From: Actinomycetes bacterium
Lineage (GTDB): Bacteria > Actinomycetota > Actinomycetes > Propionibacteriales > Propionibacteriaceae
Length of the DNA stretch: 58,259 nt
NCBI GenBank assembly: GCA_023442485.1
Contig: JAEZZG010000016.1
Span: forward strand, 1-58,259
Reading direction: 5' to 3'
Positions within the stretch are counted from its first letter, which is position 1. The number at the start of each line of letters is the position of its first letter. The translations under genes and the position numbers were made by a program. The notes under the pieces are model-generated. The model made no database searches. It had not been told where the DNA came from and saw only the letters and a list, made by a program, of their open reading frames with translations. Shown here in pieces: positions 15,895 through 24,139 of this stretch.

Positions 15895-16890
15895 ATTGTT
15901 GCTGCTGCCGATGGTTCATCCTTGTCCAACCCCGGGCCTGCCGGATGGGCCTGGTATATCGACGACGACAATTGGGCGCGGGGTGGATGGCCTAGGGGAA
16001 CCAATAATCAAGGTGAACTCATGGCCGTGCTCGACCTACTTCGTCAAACGGCAGGAACCGTCGAGGAGTTACACATCCTTTGTGATTCTCAATATGTGAT
16101 CAACTCGGTGACCAAGTGGCGGCACGGGTGGAAACGCAATGGATGGCGAAAATCCGATAACAAGCCAGTGCTCAACGTGGATTTGATCAAAGAAATCGAC
16201 GCTGAGATCGCCGGACGTAAGGTCAGTTTTGAATGGGTGAAAGGCCACGCAGGCCATGTCCTCAACGAGAAGGTCGATCACCTCGCCCGTGAGGCCGCCA
16301 CCGCCTTCCAAAACCAGCACTCCTTCACCCCAGGCCCAGGATTTGGCAACAGAAGGCCTACAACCCAATCCACTCCCACACCCGCCCAGCCGGGCGGGGA
16401 CATTCAGCCAAACCAACCCCAGCGCACCTCAGCCGAGCCACGTCCTCATCACCGTCTGAGTCTCGCCGATGCTGACCCCACCATCCACTCTCGCGAGATT
16501 CCGGCCACAGATGACCATGATCTGTTCGCAGGCGATCTCTTCGCTAGCACTCCCGCTTACGACCTGGCCGCAACCACTGCCACCGATGCTGTGATCGCAG
16601 CCTTGGCCTCGGCAGACAAAGACAGCGTCCGCGACCTCATCTTGGACACTTTTTCCCTGATCACCGGCGACGGAGAGTTGTACTCGCGTGGCCGCTGGCT
16701 GGCCCAGCCACACTGGGCAGACATCGTGCCGCGCAGCGGTGCCATCTCCTCAACCCAGTGTCTTGGCCGCGACACGTGTATCGTCCGGTACAAGACTGCC
16801 GGGCATCGGCCATCCCACATGTCTCTGGTATGGGTCGATTGTTCACAGCGTCCTCGTTGTGCATCCATCCAGATCACACCGATCCGCTGA
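15892..16890 (+). CDS. rnhA: RNase HI-family protein with extra C-terminal domain
   Basis: Cleaves RNA in RNA-DNA hybrids. Counting from GTG 15892 the protein is 332 aa. The RNase H domain covers residues 1-140 with the four acidic catalytic residues D7 (AADGSS), E42 (NNQGELMAV), D65 (LCDSQYV) and D129 (EKVDHLAR). A Pro/Gln/Thr-rich linker (about 145-210) leads to a C-terminal domain of about 110 residues that resembles a DUF4440/SnoaL-like fold (ending VWVDCSQRPRCASIQITPIR). An upstream ATG at 15856 would add 12 residues, but RNase HI proteins normally begin at this beta strand, and the extra stretch overlaps an inverted repeat. No good ribosome-binding site exists for either start. Confidence 0.87.
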   Translation: MIVAAADGSSLSNPGPAGWAWYIDDDNWARGGWPRGTNNQGELMAVLDLLRQTAGTVEELHILCDSQYVINSVTKWRHGWKRNGWRKSDNKPVLNVDLIKEIDAEIAGRKVSFEWVKGHAGHVLNEKVDHLAREAATAFQNQHSFTPGPGFGNRRPTTQSTPTPAQPGGDIQPNQPQRTSAEPRPHHRLSLADADPTIHSREIPATDDHDLFAGDLFASTPAYDLAATTATDAVIAALASADKDSVRDLILDTFSLITGDGELYSRGRWLAQPHWADIVPRSGAISSTQCLGRDTCIVRYKTAGHRPSHMSLVWVDCSQRPRCASIQITPIR

Positions 16891-16930
16891 CCACTCGGTC
16901 CTTGAAATCGCTTTGAGCCGAGGGGATGGG

Positions 16931-16936
16931 TAAAGT
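16931..16936 (+). promoter_or_regulatory. -10 box TAAAGT of metG (leaderless)
   Basis: TAAAGT ends 7 nt before ATG 16944, placing the predicted transcription start at or next to the start codon. A TTGAAA at 16902-16907 is a possible but distant -35. Confidence 0.5.
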
Positions 16937-16943
16937 ATCGGCC

Positions 16944-18731
16944 ATGTGTTCCTATATTCTCGCAACCGCTGCGTGGCCCTACGCCAACGGTCCACGCCAC
17001 ATCGGCCATGTATCCGGTTTCGGTGTCCCCTCGGATGTGTTTGCCCGATACATGCGAATGTCGGGGCACAATGTCTTGTTGATCTCGGGCTCGGACGAAC
17101 ACGGCACAGCCATCCAAGTCAAGGCTGACCAGGAGGGTGCCACTCCGCAGCAAACCGTCGACAAATACCACAGCATTATCGTTGAAGACCTTCTCGGTCT
17201 TGGCCTCAGCTATAACTTCTATACGCGGACCACGACGACGAATCATCAACGCGTCGTCCAAGAGATGTTCAAGGTTCTCCATCGCAACGGTTACATCATT
17301 GAGCAAACGCAGATGGGCGCGATCTCTCCCTCGACCGGGCGCACCCTGGCTGACCGCTACATCGAAGGAATCTGCCCGATCTGTGACTTCCCGGACGCTC
17401 GCGGCGATCAGTGCGATAACTGCGGTAACCAACTCGACCCGTCTGACCTGATCGAGCCGCGTTCCAAGATCAACGGAGAGACGCCTAAATTCGTTGAGAC
17501 CACCCACTTCTTCCTGGACCTGCCAGCCTTCGCTGATGAGTTGAAGAACTGGTTGGATTCGAGGGAAGACTGGCGGCCCAACGTGTTGAACTTCTCCTAT
17601 AACTTCGCTAAAGAACTCAAACCACGCGCGATCACCCGCGATCTTGACTGGGGGATCAAGGTGCCGCTCGAGGGCTGGGAAGACCAGGACATGAAGCGGA
17701 TCTATGTGTGGTTCGACGCCGTGATCGGTTACCTGTCAGCGTCAATCGAATGGGCGAAACGGATCGGCAAACCTGAGCTTTGGCGAAACTGGTGGAATAA
17801 CTCGGAAGCTTCCAGCTACTACTTCATGGGCAAGGACAATATCGTCTTCCACTCGGTGATTTGGCCCGCGATTCTGTTCGGCGCCAACGGGATGGGCCCG
17901 TCGGGCGGCAAGATGTCTGACTGGTTCACCACGTTGAACCTGCCAACCGAGGTCGTCTCCTCAGAATTCTTGACGATGCGCGGCTCCAAGGTCGACACCT
18001 CTCACGGCCATGTCATCCTGGTTCACGATTTCCTGCGTGATTTCGGCCCGGACCCGCTGCGGTATTACATTGCTGCCGCCGGTCCCGAGAATCAAGACAC
18101 CGACTTCACTTGGGATGAATTTGTCCGACGCAATAACAATGAGCTGGCCAATGACTGGGGCAACTTGGTCAATCGATGCATCAATATGGCATGGAAGAAT
18201 TGCGGGGCCATTCCTGAAGCCGATGAGCTGACCGAGGTCGATGCTCAGTTGTTGACTGCCGTCTCCGACGCTTTCACCACGGTCGGCGACCTGCTTGGGC
18301 AGTGCAAGTTCAAGGCCGCGATTACCGCTGCGATGCACGCCGTCGCCTTGACTAATAAGTATGTCTCTGAGCAGGAGCCGTGGAAACTCAAGGACGACCC
18401 CGCCCGTCGCGACACCGTCTTACATGTGGCTTTGCAGGCGGTGTGGGATTGCAACACGATCCTGACCCCGTTCCTGCCACATTCAGCTCAGAAGGTCTAC
18501 GAAATGCTGGGCGGTTCTGGAATCTGGTCGGGTATGCCCGAGATTGTCATGGTTGACGACGAAGATGGCCGCCGCTACCCGGTGCTGATGGGTGACTACC
18601 GTGGTGATGCGGCGGTGTGGGAGTCCCAGCCGATCAAACCGGGGACACCGCTGGAAAAACCGACTCCGCTTTTTAAGAAGCTGGATGAGTCCTTGGGGGA
18701 GACTGGCCCCGAGTGGGCGCCACTTAGCTAG
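16944..18731 (+). CDS. metG: Methionyl-tRNA synthetase
   Basis: Class I aminoacyl-tRNA synthetase charging tRNA-Met, 595 aa from ATG 16944. The HIGH motif is present as HIGH in WPYANGPRHIGHVSGFG. A zinc knuckle CPICDFPDARGDQCDNCG lies near residues 149-166. The catalytic core includes SGSDEHGTAI and FDAVIGYLSASIEW, and the anticodon domain includes NELANDWGNLVNR. The KMSKS region is unusual: residues 349-353 read KVDTS. There is no C-terminal EMAP-like domain. ATG 16926 would add six residues, but the family usually starts here and a TAAAGT -10 lies 7 nt upstream. A terminator follows. Confidence 0.95.
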   Translation: MCSYILATAAWPYANGPRHIGHVSGFGVPSDVFARYMRMSGHNVLLISGSDEHGTAIQVKADQEGATPQQTVDKYHSIIVEDLLGLGLSYNFYTRTTTTNHQRVVQEMFKVLHRNGYIIEQTQMGAISPSTGRTLADRYIEGICPICDFPDARGDQCDNCGNQLDPSDLIEPRSKINGETPKFVETTHFFLDLPAFADELKNWLDSREDWRPNVLNFSYNFAKELKPRAITRDLDWGIKVPLEGWEDQDMKRIYVWFDAVIGYLSASIEWAKRIGKPELWRNWWNNSEASSYYFMGKDNIVFHSVIWPAILFGANGMGPSGGKMSDWFTTLNLPTEVVSSEFLTMRGSKVDTSHGHVILVHDFLRDFGPDPLRYYIAAAGPENQDTDFTWDEFVRRNNNELANDWGNLVNRCINMAWKNCGAIPEADELTEVDAQLLTAVSDAFTTVGDLLGQCKFKAAITAAMHAVALTNKYVSEQEPWKLKDDPARRDTVLHVALQAVWDCNTILTPFLPHSAQKVYEMLGGSGIWSGMPEIVMVDDEDGRRYPVLMGDYRGDAAVWESQPIKPGTPLEKPTPLFKKLDESLGETGPEWAPLS

Positions 18732-18751
18732 ATCGCCAGATCATCCCGAGC

Positions 18752-18790
18752 CGCGGGTGGCCACGCTGTGGTCATCCGCGCTGCGGTTTT
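18752..18790 (+). terminator. Intrinsic terminator of metG
   Basis: A 13-bp stem (18752-18764 with 18768-18780, arms CGCGGGTGGCCAC and GTGGTCATCCGCG including two G-U pairs), loop GCT, followed by CTGCGGTTTT with a short U-run at 18787-18790. It lies 21 nt past the metG stop. Confidence 0.75.
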
Positions 18791-18875
18791 AACGACTCAC
18801 CCACACCTGACCAACGGTGTGTCCCGGTATCGGGGCATGGATTTGTGGATCTTTGCTCACCGTCTTGGCGGCGAC

Positions 18876-19472
18876 TCATACCCCAACATAGGAGTTGACC
18901 GCCATCGTGGCTTCCTTCATGGTCAACGGGACGAAACCGGCTGCGAGGGCGTCGTGGCGCAACTGCTGTTCTCGACGGGCTAGCTCGAAGCCGCGATGGA
19001 TGAGTACCGGAACGGGTTTTCGGTGACCTTTGACGTCGCGGATGAATCGACGTAAGAAGTTGGTGGTCTTGTGGCGGTCCAGCCAGATTGCCAGGACGTC
19101 GATCCCGGCCTTGCGGCATGCCTTGGCCATCTCAGCCGCGAACAGGCCTTCGGCGATGAGGGCGGTGGAGTTGACGGTGACGGTATGAGTTCCGACAGCG
19201 CGAGATTGGGAGATGTCGTATTTTGGGATGGTGGCCTCTCCCGTTGTCATGAGCAGGCGCACGGCTTCCAGGGCGGCGTCGGTATTCCAGGACCGAGGAT
19301 CGTCCCAATCGGGAATAGGTGCACCGGCGAACTCGATCATCGGCATCCCTTCTTCACCCTCGTCCCGATAGAAATCGTCAAGTCTTAGCTGGGGAAGACC
19401 AGATAGTCTGGTGAGCCGCGACTTGCCGGAGCCGGACGGGCCCGCGACGAGAATCAGGGTGCGCGATGTCAT
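18876..19472 (-). CDS. Uridine-kinase-like P-loop NTPase
   Basis: 198-aa soluble protein with Walker A GPSGSGKSRL near the N-terminus, an LRLDDFYRD segment typical of uridine/pantothenate-kinase-like enzymes, IPKYDISQSRAVG, and an R-rich lid region (NFLRRFIRDVKGHRKP). The DDFY motif and length suggest phosphorylation of a nucleoside or similar small hydroxyl substrate, with uridine kinase the closest guess. The minus-strand TAGACT at 19480-19485 lies 7 nt before the ATG, so the gene is probably leaderless. It converges on metG across a 144-nt gap that holds the metG terminator. Confidence 0.78.
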   Translation of the reverse strand: MTSRTLILVAGPSGSGKSRLTRLSGLPQLRLDDFYRDEGEEGMPMIEFAGAPIPDWDDPRSWNTDAALEAVRLLMTTGEATIPKYDISQSRAVGTHTVTVNSTALIAEGLFAAEMAKACRKAGIDVLAIWLDRHKTTNFLRRFIRDVKGHRKPVPVLIHRGFELARREQQLRHDALAAGFVPLTMKEATMAVNSYVGV

Positions 19473-19606
19473 GGACTTCAGTCTAAGACGTCACCAGGAT
19501 TGATCGCCAACCAGGCAAGCAAACTTAGCGATCTTCGAGGCTGTAATCGACACCTCGGGCGGTCAAAGGGCTGCCTTTTCGCGGTGCTTTGCGATTTGGT
19601 GTTGGC

Positions 19607-21469
19607 CTACCAGCCGCCTCCGGAGGTTCCTCCGAATCCGCCACCAGAGTAGGAGCCGCTGAATCCGCCACCAGAGAAACCAGAGTCACTCGAAGATACC
19701 TGGGAGAGCATCGCTGAAGCGTTGGCGCCAGCCAAGGCGGTGTCGAACGCCTGGGAATAGGAAGTGGCTAGATCGTTGGTGATTCGCGAGAACAGGAACG
19801 GATGGTGATAGAGATGGTTATAGCCGGGCAGCCATTCGAGATCAGCTTGGTAGCGGCCCTGGGCAGCCAACTCTTCGAAAAGCTTGGCCCAACGATCAGC
19901 ACAGCCAAAGACGATTGCGTACGGCAGATACTTGGAGAAGATGTCTGATTGTTCCTCGAAGCGCAGTTGTTCAGCATCGGCGGTGGTCAAGAACTCTTTG
20001 AACCCGAGGGACTGGGAGTAGATGGCATTTCCCAAGGCAGTGCGCGCAGGCGTCTTCGCCGCCAGGATGAGGTTGATCAGTGCGGCGATGAAGAGCCCGA
20101 GCCCTAGCCAGCCGAAAGCTCTGCCCAATGCGATAAGGGCCAGGAACACGCAGATCGCCAAGATCACAATCGCCAGAACCTTATCATTTCTGCGCGAGAG
20201 GTGGTCGCGTTTGAACCATCCAGCGAGGCTAACAGATGATTCCATCTGGGAGCGCGTACTCGAAAGTAGGCGTGCATAGGCAGGGTCGCGAAGGTCTTCT
20301 GTCGTAACGACGTCATCGGAGCGGAAGAGCTCATCGAAGAGGGTCTGCTCGGCAGGGCTGAGCGGTTCCCGATGACGATTCGACTCCGGCGTCGCCTCGA
20401 AAGCCCAGGTGTCTTCATCCATTCGGTGAATCTTCATATAGCCCTTGACCGCCAACGAAATCGTCATTGCCGTGACGTCGCGGTCGTCCGCCTTGCCGTC
20501 GATGATGATGCCGATCTCGCCAGCGTCGCAGCCTCGAGGAGGACTGAACTGGACGGCATAGGGCATCTTCCCCAGTAGTTTCTTGACCCGGTGCGGGCCA
20601 GGCCCAGTCGGTACCAGACCCGGGGTGACTCCGACGAATACCTCGCTAAACCCGTATCGCCAATGACGGCGTAGCGCCAAGCCGATCGCCCCCACGCCCA
20701 ATATGCCACCGAGGATGCCTAACGGGTCGGTTGCGAAGGCGGGGTCATTCAGGCGGGTTTCGAACCAGTTCTTCTTTACCAAAGGCTTCGTCGTGTTGAA
20801 GGTCCCCGACGGGTAGCCCACAACCGCTTGGAGCTTGTCACGCTTCGTCAGGTCCTTTGCGACCATCGAGACGGTATCGCCGGTGAGCTCCGTCTCGCAA
20901 TGGATCGATCTGGTGGTATTGCATTGGTACCGGGAAGGGGTAGTTGGCCCGGTAATCTGCAGGCTCACCTGGTCATAGGGCATATTGCCGTCGCCGCCGA
21001 TGGCTAGGTAGTTGAATTCATCTAATCCAGAGGATTCGACGCGCGGATTGATCAAGCCGTGGACGACATAGTGAACCTCGTAGTGTTGAACACCGCGAAC
21101 GTAGATGTCTTTGTCACCGATCTTGACGCCGAGGCTGGAGTCTTTTTCTTCCAATGAATACTCGGTAGGAGCGTTCGTCGAACTCGTCACAGACTGGATC
21201 GAAAAATCGAGCTGCCACCAGTAATCAGGCTGATCTTCTACCGAGTAGCGATTCTGGAAAACCAGATAGGGCCCATGTCCCTTCTCCCGCCCGAAATCAA
21301 AGTCGAAGTTGAGTACGATGTGGGCGTTGCCGTCCTTATCAAGGGTGATCTGGTAGTCCCAGTTGCGGAATCGCCACGACTGTCCATCAGCGTGAGAGAG
21401 GGGAGCCGTGGCAAATACGATTCCGCAACCGAGTAAGAGTGAAACAAGCAGAGCCCAAAACCGCCTCAT
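19607..21469 (-). CDS. DUF2207 membrane protein with glycine-rich tail
   Basis: 620 aa from ATG 21469. A signal peptide (RRFWALLVSLLLGCGIVFA, cleaved near SHADG) leads an extracytoplasmic DUF2207 beta domain (about 30-220). Then come a transmembrane segment near 240-265 (PLGILGGILGVGAIGLAL), a cytoplasmic region, a hydrophobic pair around residues 425-465 (VLAIVILAICVFLALIALG onward) and a C-terminal tail rich in GGGFSG repeats. The function is unknown; the family is widespread in Gram-positive bacteria. An upstream extension to 21544 overlaps the mutase gene and is rejected. TATGCT at 21476-21481 (minus strand) is 6 nt before the ATG, suggesting a leaderless start. Confidence 0.85.
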   Translation of the reverse strand: MRRFWALLVSLLLGCGIVFATAPLSHADGQSWRFRNWDYQITLDKDGNAHIVLNFDFDFGREKGHGPYLVFQNRYSVEDQPDYWWQLDFSIQSVTSSTNAPTEYSLEEKDSSLGVKIGDKDIYVRGVQHYEVHYVVHGLINPRVESSGLDEFNYLAIGGDGNMPYDQVSLQITGPTTPSRYQCNTTRSIHCETELTGDTVSMVAKDLTKRDKLQAVVGYPSGTFNTTKPLVKKNWFETRLNDPAFATDPLGILGGILGVGAIGLALRRHWRYGFSEVFVGVTPGLVPTGPGPHRVKKLLGKMPYAVQFSPPRGCDAGEIGIIIDGKADDRDVTAMTISLAVKGYMKIHRMDEDTWAFEATPESNRHREPLSPAEQTLFDELFRSDDVVTTEDLRDPAYARLLSSTRSQMESSVSLAGWFKRDHLSRRNDKVLAIVILAICVFLALIALGRAFGWLGLGLFIAALINLILAAKTPARTALGNAIYSQSLGFKEFLTTADAEQLRFEEQSDIFSKYLPYAIVFGCADRWAKLFEELAAQGRYQADLEWLPGYNHLYHHPFLFSRITNDLATSYSQAFDTALAGANASAMLSQVSSSDSGFSGGGFSGSYSGGGFGGTSGGGW

Positions 21470-21498
21470 GCATCCAGCATAGTACGTTTGGACAATGT

Positions 21499-23169
21499 CT
21501 AGATTCCTAGTGCCGTTGCCATGTCGCAACGCAGCGCTTGGCACATCTGCGCCGCCTTCGCCTTGGCTTCGGCGATATCCTGAGTGGCCTCCTCAGCCGA
21601 GACACGAGTTTCGAGGTAGCACTTCAACTTGGGTTCGGTCCCGGACGGTCGAGCGACGACATGGAGATGGTCTCCAGTGATCTCGATACCGTCGGTCGGT
21701 GGCAGTCCGTCAACCCCGTCACGAAGATCGCGAACCTCTACTGGCTCGCCGATCAACTCGGTCGGGGGTGTGGCGCGCAGCTTCGCCATGGCGTCAGAGA
21801 TAATCGATCGATCCTCCACGCGCACTGACAGTTGAGAGGTGTGATGAACGCCGTGACGACGGTAAATATCGTCAAGCTGATCCTGGACAGTCTTGCCTTG
21901 GGCCTTCAAGGAGGCAGCCAGTTGCAGAATCATCACCAGGGCAGAGATGCCGTCCTTGTCGAGAACATGTGCCGGGTCACAGCAATAACCAATCGCCTCT
22001 TCATAGCCGAAGACGATGTTCTCGGCGCGAGAAATCCACTTGAAACCGGTCAAGGTCACCTCGTGGCGCTGCCCGGCCGCCTCGGCCAACTTACCGAGCA
22101 GCGTGGAGGAGACGATTGAGTTGGCGTAGGTGCCAGTGACCCCACGGTTCAAGAAATCATCACCGAGTAGCACACCGAGTTCGTCGCCGGTGAGCATCCG
22201 CCACTGGACTGATCCGTCTGGCTGGACGAAAGGCGCCGCTGCAGCGCAACGATCAGCATCAGGATCGTTGGCGACTACGATGTCAGCGTTGACCTTTCGG
22301 GCAAGATCCAAAGCCAGATCAATAGCGCCTGGCTCTTCAGGGTTAGGGAAGGCGACGGTGGGGAAGTCAGGATCGGGTGCGAGCTGCTCCAAGACCGGTA
22401 CGCCAGCGGGGAATCCGGCTGCGTTGACGACGCGGTCGACGATGCGGGCCCCGACACCGTGCATAGCGGTATAGACCCAGGTGATCTCCTTGGCAGCCGC
22501 CGGATCAACCAGACCGGTGACGGCGTCGATATAGGGCTGATCGAGGTCATTGTGGACACTCAGGTAATTGGTAGAGCGGGGCAGATCAGCTAATGGTTGG
22601 GTCGCGACGGCGTCGATTGCCGCCGAAATTTCCTTGTCAGCGGGGGAAACGATCTGGCGTCCGTCTCCAAGGTAAACCTTGTAGCCGTCGTCTTGAGGCG
22701 GATTGTGGGAGGCGGTGACGACGATGCCAGCGATGCAGCCGAAATGGCGGATGCCGAAGGCCACCACCGGAGTAGGTGTGCGATCTTCAGTCAGAAGAGG
22801 AGTGAAGCCGGCACCGGCGAGAATCTCGGCCGAATCCTTGGCGAAAACATCGGAGTTATGTCGAGCGTCATAGCCGATCAGAATCTTGCCTTCGGTAATG
22901 CCCTGAGACTTCAACCACTGGGCGATTCCGGCAGCCGTCTGGGAGACCACGACCCGGTTCATCCGGTTCGGGCCGGGGCCCAAGGCCGCCCGCAAACCTG
23001 CAGTTCCGAACGCCAGCCGGGCAGAGAACATGTCAGCGATCTCAGCTTGGGCATCCGCATCTCCTGATTCTGCAGACACCAGCAACTCATTGAGCTGGTT
23101 TGCGGTGGCCCGGTCCAGATCTTGTGCCATCCACGCTCGAACCTGGGCGACGAGTTCCTGAGATAACAT
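21499..23169 (-). CDS. Phosphohexomutase-superfamily enzyme (PGM2/PmmB type)
   Basis: 556-aa alpha-D-phosphohexomutase. It has FGTAGLRAALGPG near the N-terminus, the phosphoserine loop TASHNPPQDDGYKVY with Ser154, the metal-binding motif NDPDADRCA, the sugar loop FGYEEAIGY and the phosphate-binding RPSGTEPKLKCY. FGTAGLR and the ~555-aa length place it with PGM2-like enzymes, some of which are phosphopentomutases. It lies 43 nt downstream of purine nucleoside phosphorylase on the same strand, so conversion of ribose-1-P or deoxyribose-1-P to the 5-phosphate is an attractive inference. Phosphoglucomutase or phosphomannomutase activity cannot be excluded. AAAGGA provides the ribosome-binding site. 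Confidence 0.9.
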   Translation of the reverse strand: MLSQELVAQVRAWMAQDLDRATANQLNELLVSAESGDADAQAEIADMFSARLAFGTAGLRAALGPGPNRMNRVVVSQTAAGIAQWLKSQGITEGKILIGYDARHNSDVFAKDSAEILAGAGFTPLLTEDRTPTPVVAFGIRHFGCIAGIVVTASHNPPQDDGYKVYLGDGRQIVSPADKEISAAIDAVATQPLADLPRSTNYLSVHNDLDQPYIDAVTGLVDPAAAKEITWVYTAMHGVGARIVDRVVNAAGFPAGVPVLEQLAPDPDFPTVAFPNPEEPGAIDLALDLARKVNADIVVANDPDADRCAAAAPFVQPDGSVQWRMLTGDELGVLLGDDFLNRGVTGTYANSIVSSTLLGKLAEAAGQRHEVTLTGFKWISRAENIVFGYEEAIGYCCDPAHVLDKDGISALVMILQLAASLKAQGKTVQDQLDDIYRRHGVHHTSQLSVRVEDRSIISDAMAKLRATPPTELIGEPVEVRDLRDGVDGLPPTDGIEITGDHLHVVARPSGTEPKLKCYLETRVSAEEATQDIAEAKAKAAQMCQALRCDMATALGI

Positions 23170-23212
23170 TCAGTGTCCTTTCTAAGGATTCTTTGCACCT
23201 TGCGGTTCAAAG

Positions 23213-24013
23213 CTAGAGACGACGTGCAATGTCAGCCAGCAAGCCAGCAAGCCGCTCCGATGCGTTACGGCCAGCCTCGATGACCTCGTGGTGATCGAGG
23301 GACGAATGAGATAGTCCAGCGGCCAGGTTAGTCACCAAAGACAAACCGAGGATTCTCATTCCGGCAGCGCGGGCAGCAATTGCTTCCAACGCAGTAGACA
23401 TGCCCACCAGGTCAGCGCCGATGATGGAGGCGAACTTGACCTCAGCCGGGGTTTCATATTGGGGACCTGCGAACTGGGCGTAGACGCCGGTATCGATGGT
23501 GGGGTCAACGCTGCGAACCAGGTCAATCAATTCGCCGGACCAGGTGTCGGTCATGTCGATGAACTCGGGGCCCCGTAGCGGGGTCTCACCGGTGAGGTTG
23601 ATGTGGTCACGAATCGCAACGACGGTGCCCGGCCCCCACTGCGGATTGAGCCCGCCACAACCATTGGTGAGCACCAAGGTCTTGGCGCCAAGGGCAGCGA
23701 CGGTGCGGACACCATGGACAACAGCCATGACGTCGCGTGACTCGTAGAAGTGAGTGCGGCCAGTCAACACGCCAGCTTTCTTGCCCGATTCGAGCTCAAG
23801 CACTACCAGGTCGCCGCCGTGACCTGCTACCGCCGGTGCGCGGAAACCAGGGATGGTCTCCAGTTGGATCTGGGCGAGAGTGTCCCCGAGCTGGTTTGTT
23901 GCCCCCGACCAGCCCGATCCCAACACCATCGCGATGTCGATGTCATCAATCTGGCTTGTTTGACGAATATATTCAGCGGCTTGCTGAACGAGGTTGCTGG
24001 GGTCTGTGCTCAT
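23213..24013 (-). CDS. Purine nucleoside phosphorylase (trimeric type)
   Basis: 266 aa. Phosphorolysis of inosine and guanosine to free base and ribose-1-phosphate. Motifs of the low-molecular-mass trimeric class are VLGSGWSG, GRTHFYES, LTNGCGGLNP, FAGPQYETPAEV (base-binding Glu), LVGMSTALEA and SLVTNLAAG (base-contacting Asn). Glu and Asn together indicate 6-oxopurine specificity. ATG 24013 is preferred over GTG 24019 because GAGGAG lies 5 nt upstream. It is the first gene of a two-gene unit with the downstream phosphomutase, giving a purine nucleoside and pentose salvage pair. Confidence 0.94.
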   Translation of the reverse strand: MSTDPSNLVQQAAEYIRQTSQIDDIDIAMVLGSGWSGATNQLGDTLAQIQLETIPGFRAPAVAGHGGDLVVLELESGKKAGVLTGRTHFYESRDVMAVVHGVRTVAALGAKTLVLTNGCGGLNPQWGPGTVVAIRDHINLTGETPLRGPEFIDMTDTWSGELIDLVRSVDPTIDTGVYAQFAGPQYETPAEVKFASIIGADLVGMSTALEAIAARAAGMRILGLSLVTNLAAGLSHSSLDHHEVIEAGRNASERLAGLLADIARRL

Positions 24014-24139
24014 CTGCACTCCTCACAATGGTTTGGGAAACCAGGCAGTGGTTTGAACTGGGTTAGAGGGGTCCAGACTATACCTAAAAACCCGTCATGG
24101 TGAGCAGCTATTGACCTTCTCGCACCTGGGGACGACCGG

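Noticed and set aside
16557..17507. 316-codon minus-strand frame across the rnhA end and metG start
   Set aside because: Overlaps two well-supported genes and has no ribosome-binding site or family resemblance; a GC-rich shadow frame.
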